This document shows positions 1 through 6,052 of a DNA stretch of 6,052 nt, in pieces. Each line of letters begins with the position of its first letter. Position 1 is the first letter of the stretch. Below the pieces are notes generated by a model. The model saw only the letters and a list, made by a program, of their open reading frames with translations, did no database searches and was not told the DNA's origin. The DNA comes from Alphaproteobacteria bacterium (GTDB taxonomy: Bacteria; Pseudomonadota; Alphaproteobacteria; Geminicoccales; Geminicoccaceae). Location: assembly GCA_026984595.1 (NCBI GenBank), contig JALSRW010000651.1, positions 1-6,052 of the forward strand, read 5' to 3'. The translations under genes were made by a program, and so were the position numbers.

Positions 1-2068
<2,068 letters not shown>

Positions 2069-2072
<4 letters not shown>

Positions 2073-2335
2073 GTCGGGATCTCGAAACGGCGAAGCAGGG
2101 CGAAGACCCGGTTGTCGTGCCGCGCGGGCAACGGATCGCGGCCCGTGTACCAGGCCAGGATGTCCCGGTCCTTCTCCTCGAGAAGGGCCTCGAGCTGGCC
2201 GAGCTCGACATCGTCGAGTCGGTCGATATACCGTGCCGTGAAGCGTCCCAGCAGGAGGTCGCATTCGAGGCAGCCGCGATAGCGGCTTCGGTGGAGAATG
2301 CGCTTGCGACGCAGGGTGATCGGCTCTTCGGTCAT
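2069..2335 (-). CDS. sdhE: FAD assembly factor SdhE (succinate dehydrogenase assembly factor 2 family)
   Basis: SdhE family proteins help attach FAD covalently to SdhA, the flavoprotein subunit of succinate dehydrogenase, before the complex assembles at the membrane. This 88-residue product has the usual family length (about 80-95). It carries the signature RGxxE inside YRGCLECDLLLGRF (Gly21, Glu24), followed by helix-forming acidic segments and the C-terminal pattern NRVFALLRRF expected of the five-helix fold. Unusually, two cysteines (22 and 25) flank the key glutamate and make a CxxC. The ATG at 2335 is the first plausible start, but no convincing Shine-Dalgarno precedes it. The gene is first in its transcript and its TGA overlaps the GTG of mfd. 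Placement of sdhE next to mfd and recG is, as far as I recall, a common alphaproteobacterial arrangement; a direct link between flavinylation and DNA repair is not implied. Confidence 0.93.
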
Positions 2336-2361
2336 CGGCTCGGGCAGTACTGCTTTCTAAG
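2336..2361. promoter_or_regulatory. Very short divergent region between sdhE-mfd and recG, with a 10-bp palindrome
   Basis: Only 26 bases separate the sdhE ATG from the first in-frame recG ATG, so promoters for both directions must overlap the genes or each other. The gap contains the perfect palindrome GCAGTACTGC at 2344-2353, a candidate binding site for a dimeric regulator. A weak -10-like hexamer TAAGAT lies at 2358-2363 on the plus strand, with only a poor -35 match 17 bases upstream. If that hexamer were real, transcription would start after 2362, favouring a recG start at GTG 2380 or TTG 2455. Promoter assignment is inference; only the palindrome is directly seen. Confidence 0.35.
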
Positions 2362-4518
2362 ATGGGCGATGCGGGCGAGGTGTCGAGGGGTCTAGCGGAT
2401 GTCGCGGGCAGGGCCAAGGCCACTGCAGGCCCGCGCGAGGGCCGCGATCCCCGCTTGTTCCCCCTGTTCGCCCCGCTCTCTTCGCTGCAGGGGGTCGGCC
2501 CGGCACTGGCCCGTCGCCTCGCCCGTCTCCTCGGACGGGAACAGCCGCGGGTTCTCGATCTCCTGTTCCACCTGCCGCGCGGCCTGCTGGACCTCGCGCC
2601 GCGCAGCGAACTCACAGCTGCCGACATCGGCGCCGATGTCGCGCTCGAGGTGGAGATCCTGCGCCACCGGCCGGGCTTCGGCCGCAGCCCCTACCGGATC
2701 GCCGCCCGGGCCGCCGGCCAGGCCGTCGATCTCGTGTTCTTCAATGCCCGCAGGGCCTGGCTCGAGGAACGTTTCGCCGAGGGCCGGCGGCTCCTGGTGC
2801 ACGGCCGGCTGCAGCAATGGCGCGAGCGGCTGCAGATGGTCCACCCCGAGCCGCTCGGGGGCGGCGCCGGGCGGATCCCCGACCGGTTGCCCGTCTATCC
2901 GCTGACCGCCGAGCTCGGCCAGGGCCAGCTCCGTCGGCTCCTGGGAAGGGCGCTCGAGCGCCTGCCGGATCTGCCGGAATGGCACCGCCCCGATGTGCTG
3001 CCCGGCATCCCCCTGCCCTCCTTCGGCGAAAGCCTGCGCGCCCTGCACAGGGGCGCGGTCCCGCTCGGGGATCCGTGCGCGCCGGCACGGCAGCGGCTGG
3101 CCCTAGACGAGCTGCTGGCGCTGCAGCTCGCTCTGGCCATGGTGCGCATGCGCCGCCGGCGGGAGGCGGGGCGGGCTCTGGTCGGCGATGGCAGCCTCTC
3201 GCAGCGGCTGCTCGAAGCCCTGCCCTACCGGCCGACCGCTGCCCAGCTCCGCGCCTTCGCCGAGATCCGCGAGGATATGGCGGCGCCGGCACCGATGATG
3301 CGGCTGTTGCAGGGCGATGTCGGCAGCGGCAAGACGCTGGTGGCCCTTCTGGCCATGCTGACGGCGGTGGAGGCCGGGCATCAGGCGGTGCTGATGGCAC
3401 CCACCGAGATCCTGGCGCGGCAGCACGCCGCCGTGCTGGGAACGCTGGTGGCCCCCCTCGGCCTCGAGGTCGGGCTGCTCACCGGGCGCGAGCCGCCGGC
3501 CGCCCGGCGACGGGTCGTCCAGGGCCTGGCGAGCGGGTCGCTGGGGCTCTGCGTCGGCACCCAGGCGCTGGTCCAGCCCCATGTCGAGATCGCCCGGCTC
3601 GGTCTCGTGGTGATCGACGAGCAGCACCGCTTCGGGGTCGGCCAGCGTCTGGCGCTGGTGGCCAAGGGCGGCGCCGCCGATCTGCTGCTGCTGACCGCCA
3701 CCCCCATCCCGCGCAGCCTGCTGCTCTGCTGGTACGGCGACATCGCCGGCTCGCGGCTGGAGGAGAAGCCGGCCGGCAGGAAGCCGGTCACCACCCGGGC
3801 GGTATCCCTGTCCCGCCTCGAGGAGGTGGTGGAGGCGGTCGGGCGGGCGCTCGCGCGCGGCGAACGGGGCTACTGGATCTGCCCGGCGGTGAGCGCCGCC
3901 GAGAGCGGCGAGGTGGCCGCCGCCGAGGCACGTCATGCGATGCTCGCCGAGCGTTTCGGGGATACCGTCGGGCTGGTGCACGGGGGTCTGGCCAAGGCCG
4001 CCAAGCAGAAGGCGATGCGCGATTTCGCGGCGGGCCGCATCCGGCTCTTGGTGGCCACCACGGTGGTCGAGGTGGGGGTCGATGTGCCGGAGGCCGGCCT
4101 GATGGTCATCGAGCAGGCGGAGCGCTTCGGTCTGGCCCAGCTCCATCAGCTTCGCGGCCGGGTGGGACGGGGCGATCGGCCGGCCTCCTGCCTGCTCCTC
4201 TATCGTCCGCCGCTTTCCGCCACCGCCCGGGCGCGGCTGCGACTTCTGCGCGAGACCGAGGACGGGTTCCGCATCGCCGAGGAGGACATGCGGCTCCGCG
4301 GCCCGGGCGAGGTGCTGGGAGTGCGCCAGAGCGGGCTGCCCGAATTCCGCTTCGCCGATCTCGCCCGTCACGAGACGCTGCTGCGTCTCGCCGCCGAGGA
4401 GGCGCGCAGCGTGCTGGCGGCCGATCCGCGGCTGACCGGCCCCCGCGGCCGGGCGCTGCGTCTCCTGCTGGAGCTGTTCGGCTACGCCGAGGCGGCGCGT
4501 CTACTCGGTGCGGGCTAG
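2362..4518 (+). CDS. recG: ATP-dependent DNA helicase RecG
   Basis: RecG is a double-stranded DNA translocase that remodels stalled replication forks, Holliday junctions, D-loops and R-loops. Domains in order: the N-terminal region from LFPLFAPLSSLQGVGP (about residue 32), with a helix-hairpin-helix-like phrase; the OB-fold wedge (about 94-162) with VFFNARRAWLEERF and GRLQQWRERLQMVHPE; the Q-like YRPTAAQLRAF (289-299); Walker A GDVGSGKT (318-325, Lys324); DEQHRFG beginning at Asp419 (motif II as DEQH); TATPIPR (445-451); VATTVVEVGVDVPEA; RGRVGRG (598-604, motif VI); and a C-terminal TRG-like segment around GLPEFRFADLARHE (about 658). All key helicase motifs are intact. Length is 718 residues, slightly above the usual 690-700, because about 30 N-terminal residues have no obvious family match. 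The start is uncertain: ATG 2362 and GTG 2380 lack a Shine-Dalgarno, and TTG 2455 begins exactly at the conserved region. Divergent from sdhE-mfd; its 3' end overlaps the convergent DUF502 gene. Confidence 0.96.
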   Translation: MGDAGEVSRGLADVAGRAKATAGPREGRDPRLFPLFAPLSSLQGVGPALARRLARLLGREQPRVLDLLFHLPRGLLDLAPRSELTAADIGADVALEVEILRHRPGFGRSPYRIAARAAGQAVDLVFFNARRAWLEERFAEGRRLLVHGRLQQWRERLQMVHPEPLGGGAGRIPDRLPVYPLTAELGQGQLRRLLGRALERLPDLPEWHRPDVLPGIPLPSFGESLRALHRGAVPLGDPCAPARQRLALDELLALQLALAMVRMRRRREAGRALVGDGSLSQRLLEALPYRPTAAQLRAFAEIREDMAAPAPMMRLLQGDVGSGKTLVALLAMLTAVEAGHQAVLMAPTEILARQHAAVLGTLVAPLGLEVGLLTGREPPAARRRVVQGLASGSLGLCVGTQALVQPHVEIARLGLVVIDEQHRFGVGQRLALVAKGGAADLLLLTATPIPRSLLLCWYGDIAGSRLEEKPAGRKPVTTRAVSLSRLEEVVEAVGRALARGERGYWICPAVSAAESGEVAAAEARHAMLAERFGDTVGLVHGGLAKAAKQKAMRDFAAGRIRLLVATTVVEVGVDVPEAGLMVIEQAERFGLAQLHQLRGRVGRGDRPASCLLLYRPPLSATARARLRLLRETEDGFRIAEEDMRLRGPGEVLGVRQSGLPEFRFADLARHETLLRLAAEEARSVLAADPRLTGPRGRALRLLLELFGYAEAARLLGAG
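4501..4518. other. 18-bp tail-to-tail overlap of recG and the DUF502 gene
   Basis: The two convergent genes share 18 bases. The stretch begins with CTA, which is the TAG stop of the minus-strand gene, and ends with TAG, the stop of recG. The shared bases encode the last five residues of each protein (LLGAG of RecG and LARTE of the DUF502 protein). There is therefore no room for a conventional intergenic terminator, and the transcripts must overlap or end inside the opposite gene. A GC-rich inverted repeat just past the recG stop (CGGTGGC 4521-4527, GCCACCG 4553-4559) has no T-run and is not convincing as an intrinsic terminator. Confidence 0.9.
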
Positions 4519-5358
4519 CTCGGTGGCGGGCACCGGCTGGCCGGGGGCGCTGGCCACCGGTACCGGCGCGCGCTCGGGTCCGGGCGGTGTCACGATGCCG
4601 CCCGAGATCACCATCTTCATGCCCTCCTCGATGCTCATGGCGAGATGTACGAGATCGCGGCGCGGCACGAACAGCAGGAAGCCGGAGGTCGGGTTGGGGG
4701 TGGTCGGCAGGAAGACGTTGACCAGCTCCTCCCCGCCCATCACCTCCCCCACCTCGCCCCGCGTCGGCCCGGTGACGAAGGCGATCGCCCACAGTCCGCG
4801 GCGCGGATATTCGACCAGCACCACCTCGCGGAAGGAGCGCGAGGAATTCGCCAGCACGGTCTCGAAGATCTGTTTGAGGGTACCGTAGATGCTGCGCACC
4901 ACGGGCATCCGGTGGAGGACGCGTTCGCCGAAGCGCATCATGCTGCGGCCCAGCAGGCTGGCGGTGAACCAGCCCACCAGGGTGATCAGCGCCAGCACGA
5001 GGACGAAGCCCAGCCCCGGCATGCTGAACGGCAGATAGGTCTCCGGGTTGTAGCGCGAAGGGATCAGGGTACTGGCCGTCTCGTCGAAGAAATCGACCAC
5101 CTGCCAGACGATGAAGAAGGTGATGCTGATCGGCGCGGTGACGATGATGCCGGCCAGCAGATAGTTGCGAAGGCGCGCCACCAGCGGCGAATGGGGGCGC
5201 GCTTCCCCGCTTTCGTGCGGCGCCCCGCCGGCCTGCGCCGGGCCGTTCGTCTCTTTCTGCTGCAAGATCGCTGCCCCGCCTTCCCTCGTGTCCGGAGATT
5301 CTGGCACCCCCGAAGATAGCGGGAGGCGGGGTCCGAGACCAGAGGCATGCGCGGCCAT
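4501..5358 (-). CDS. DUF502 family two-pass inner membrane protein of unknown function
   Basis: This product matches the DUF502 membrane-protein family as I remember it; no biochemical role is established. Using ATG 5358 it has 285 residues: a hydrophilic Pro/Gly/Ala/Ser-rich N-terminus (1-60), then RLRNYLLAGIIVTAPISITF leading a first membrane segment (about 67-91), a short loop with NPETYLPFSMPG, a second membrane segment GLGFVLVLALITLVGWFTASLLG (115-137), and a soluble domain with MPVVRSIYGTLKQIFETVL, FREVVLVEYPRRGLWAIAFVTG, VFLPTTPNPTSGFLLFVPR and MSIEEGMKMVISGG. Those phrases are characteristic of the family. The Pro/Ala-rich tail from about 260 is unconserved. The start is doubtful: ATG 5358 has no Shine-Dalgarno, whereas TTG 5265 (residue 32) has GGGG eight bases upstream and would give 254 residues, nearer the usual family size. 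GTG 5307 is another option. It lies tail-to-tail with recG, overlapping by 18 bp, and is divergent from the last gene. Confidence 0.9.
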   Translation of the reverse strand: MAAHASGLGPRLPLSSGVPESPDTREGGAAILQQKETNGPAQAGGAPHESGEARPHSPLVARLRNYLLAGIIVTAPISITFFIVWQVVDFFDETASTLIPSRYNPETYLPFSMPGLGFVLVLALITLVGWFTASLLGRSMMRFGERVLHRMPVVRSIYGTLKQIFETVLANSSRSFREVVLVEYPRRGLWAIAFVTGPTRGEVGEVMGGEELVNVFLPTTPNPTSGFLLFVPRRDLVHLAMSIEEGMKMVISGGIVTPPGPERAPVPVASAPGQPVPATELARTE

Positions 5359-5410
5359 CGCGTGCGTGGGCGGCCGGCGGTGGGCGAAAGAAACCTGCGG
5401 TGCAACATTC

Positions 5411-5444
5411 GCTCGGACTTCTCGTCCTTTCGACGAGCCGGAGC
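5411..5444. other. Imperfect hairpin in the DUF502 upstream region
   Basis: A stem of CTCGTC (5421-5426) and GACGAG (5432-5437) closes a five-base loop. After an unpaired ACTT on one side, it is extended by GCTCGG (5411-5416) against CCGGAGC (5438-5444) with one bulged G. That gives about twelve base pairs in non-coding DNA. If DUF502 is transcribed from the AT-rich island, the hairpin would lie in its 5' untranslated leader. There is no T-run on either side, so a terminator is unlikely. Structure is seen; function is unknown. Confidence 0.4.
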
Positions 5445-5523
5445 GCGGCCCGCCATCGCAAAGACCAATAAAATTTTATACAGTTTTTGCCCAAGATGAT
5501 GTCTTATCTTTTCAAATAGAAGA

Positions 5524-5529
5524 TTGACA
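5524..5529 (+). promoter_or_regulatory. TTGACA, candidate -35 element for the last gene
   Basis: A perfect sigma-70 -35 hexamer lies about 90 bases upstream of the ATG at 5621, at the edge of the AT-rich island and in the right orientation. The weakness is the -10: at 17 bases the hexamer is CAGGTT, and at 20 it is GTTAAC, and neither is a good match. It may be activator-dependent, or coincidental. Confidence 0.3.
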
Positions 5530-5569
5530 GGGGACAGAATGAAGGACAGGTTAACACACACAGGAGAGA

Positions 5570-5582
5570 CGGAGTCGCTCCG
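5570..5582. other. Small perfect hairpin CGGAG-TCG-CTCCG
   Basis: Five paired bases close a three-base loop, 38 bases upstream of the ATG at 5621, within the probable leader of the last gene. It also contains GAGTC (5572-5576), a GANTC site of the kind methylated by CcrM in many alphaproteobacteria. It is too short, and lacks a T-run, to be called a terminator. Confidence 0.3.
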
Positions 5583-5605
5583 ACACAAATAAAGCGCCCC
5601 GGACG

Positions 5606-5612
5606 AAAGGAG
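5606..5612 (+). promoter_or_regulatory. Strong Shine-Dalgarno AAAGGAG fixing the start of the last gene
   Basis: AAAGGAG ends eight bases before the ATG at 5621, the ideal spacing. It is the best ribosome binding site in the window and settles the start of the downstream gene, which otherwise has no recognisable homologue to align. Confidence 0.8.
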
Positions 5613-5620
5613 TGGGTACG

Positions 5621-6052
5621 ATGGCCGTGATCGCCAGCACGATCCTCGTAGTGCGCCGCATAGCCGACCTCCAGCGTCGCCGCCAGATCCTCGCGGACCG
5701 CCAGGATCGCCTGCGCCGCAGCCTGCCGGAATGGACCTTCGCGCCGCTCCAGCTCGTGGGCATGTCGGCCGGGGAGATCCAGGCGATGATGGACGATCTC
5801 GACCGGGCCGAGGCGGAGTCGGGCCTCTGCGACGTGGAACGGGAGATCGAGCAGATCGACCGCCAGCTCGAGGAGCTCGAATCGACCCTGCTCGCCACCC
5901 CCTCGCGTTCCCTCGACGCCATCCAAGCGGTGCTGGAACTGGCGATCTCCCGCTTCCGCGAGCAGACCGCCACCGATCCCAGCGATCTGTTCTACGATTA
6001 CGGCGATGCCCGCATCCTGTTCCTGCTGGAGCGGGCGGCCGACGATCTGCGG
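5621..6052 (+). CDS. Unrecognised helical, coiled-coil protein (N-terminal 144 codons; continues past right edge)
   Basis: I do not recognise this protein. The frame opens at ATG 5621 behind a strong Shine-Dalgarno and is open to the last base, so it is truncated by the window. It is predicted to be almost entirely helical and soluble. Residues 14-34 are Arg/Gln-rich (ADLQRRRQILADRQDRLRR), 35-49 include the Trp/Pro segment SLPEWTFAPLQLVGM, and 53-92 are strongly charged with a heptad-like pattern (VEREIEQIDRQLEELESTLL) that suggests a coiled coil. Then come LATPSRSLDAIQAVLELAISRFREQ (91-115) and DLFYDYGDARILFLLERAADDLR (122-144). The N-terminal MAVIASTILVV is hydrophobic but too short, and too soon followed by arginines, to be a clear signal peptide or membrane anchor. 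Codon use is GC-rich like its neighbours, so the gene looks resident. It is divergent from the DUF502 gene; nothing in context assigns a function. That it is a gene is likely; its role is unknown. Confidence 0.8.
   Translation, partial: MAVIASTILVVRRIADLQRRRQILADRQDRLRRSLPEWTFAPLQLVGMSAGEIQAMMDDLDRAEAESGLCDVEREIEQIDRQLEELESTLLATPSRSLDAIQAVLELAISRFREQTATDPSDLFYDYGDARILFLLERAADDLR

Larger units (their letters stand above)
5359..5620. promoter_or_regulatory. Divergent intergenic region with an AT-rich island (34% GC at 5461-5560)
   Basis: This 262-bp stretch separates the DUF502 gene (minus) from the last gene (plus). The part nearest DUF502 (5359-5460) is GC-rich like the coding DNA. Counting by hand, 5461-5560 contains 34 G or C in 100, and the first 60 bases only 16, which stands out sharply from the surrounding sequence. 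The island holds the perfect palindrome ATAAAATTTTAT (5468-5479), an inverted pair AAGAT/ATCTT (5493-5497, 5506-5510) and three GACAG words (5526, 5533, 5545). On the minus strand, TATAAA can be read across this palindrome as a -10 for DUF502, with only a poor AAGACA -35 at 19-base spacing. The region most likely carries promoters for both genes; their exact positions cannot be fixed from sequence alone. Confidence 0.6.

Noticed and set aside
3103..4371. A 422-residue open frame on the minus strand inside recG
   Set aside because: It is antisense to the helicase motifs of RecG, has biased composition and no family features. It is a shadow of codon use.
4521..4559. GC-rich inverted repeat just after the recG stop as an intrinsic terminator
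   Set aside because: The arms (CGGTGGC and GCCACCG) are 25 bases apart, there is no T-run, and the stretch is coding sequence of the DUF502 gene. Such repeats are common in GC-rich DNA.
2817..4721. A 634-residue plus-strand frame overlapping recG
   Set aside because: The product is almost wholly Arg, Ala, Gly and Pro, typical of an out-of-frame reading of GC-rich coding DNA.
4645..5319. A 224-residue plus-strand frame opposite the DUF502 gene
   Set aside because: It is His/Ala/Glu-rich antisense reading with no ribosome binding site or family match; the membrane protein on the other strand explains the DNA.
4106..5494. A 462-residue minus-strand frame across the DUF502 gene and the end of recG
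   Set aside because: It is a low-complexity alternative frame of the DUF502 gene and runs into recG, with no domain of its own.
5504..5973. Two 140-residue minus-strand frames opposite the last gene
   Set aside because: The plus-strand gene has a strong Shine-Dalgarno and coherent helical motifs; the antisense products do not, and both extend into non-coding DNA.

Overview
The window is GC-rich throughout except for one short AT-rich island. Its sequence and gene order suggest an alphaproteobacterium, possibly of Rhodospirillales type. The evidence is an Mfd with alphaproteobacterial phrases (PAWDCLPYDRVSP, GAPHDCL, LSRYG), an SdhE gene immediately upstream of and overlapping mfd, a divergent recG, and a DUF502 membrane-protein gene convergent with recG. 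The taxonomic call is inference from remembered family features, not from a database search.

Layout from left to right: (1) 1-2072, minus strand: the N-terminal 690 codons of mfd, the transcription-repair coupling factor, running off the left edge just after helicase motif Ia. (2) 2069-2335, minus: sdhE, the small SdhA flavinylation factor, whose TGA stop overlaps the GTG start of mfd by four bases (GTGA). (3) 2336-2361: a 26-bp gap between divergent starts with a perfect 10-bp palindrome. (4) 2362-4518, plus: recG, the branched-DNA helicase, complete, but with an uncertain N-terminus. (5) 4501-5358, minus: a DUF502 two-pass membrane protein whose last codons overlap the last codons of recG by 18 bp. 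(6) 5359-5620: a 262-bp divergent intergenic region, the only clearly non-coding stretch of any size. It holds an imperfect hairpin, a 100-bp island of 34% GC with a 12-bp AT palindrome, a perfect TTGACA hexamer, a possible 17-residue upstream ORF with a small hairpin in its 3' part, and a strong Shine-Dalgarno. (7) 5621-6052, plus: the first 144 codons of an unrecognised, mostly helical, coiled-coil-rich protein that runs off the right edge.

mfd and recG encode two motors of the same RecG-like SF2 translocase type. Mfd clears stalled RNA polymerase and recruits nucleotide excision repair, and RecG remodels stalled forks and branched DNA. Here they are transcribed divergently from the same short region, with sdhE, a respiratory assembly factor, leading the mfd transcript. 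No RNA genes, insertion sequences, CRISPR arrays or prophage genes are visible. Several very long frames opposite mfd, recG and the DUF502 gene are judged to be by-products of high GC codon use. I do not see a clear novel system. The most open questions are the last gene with its AT-rich leader, the N-terminus of RecG, and a CxxC pair inside the SdhE signature motif.
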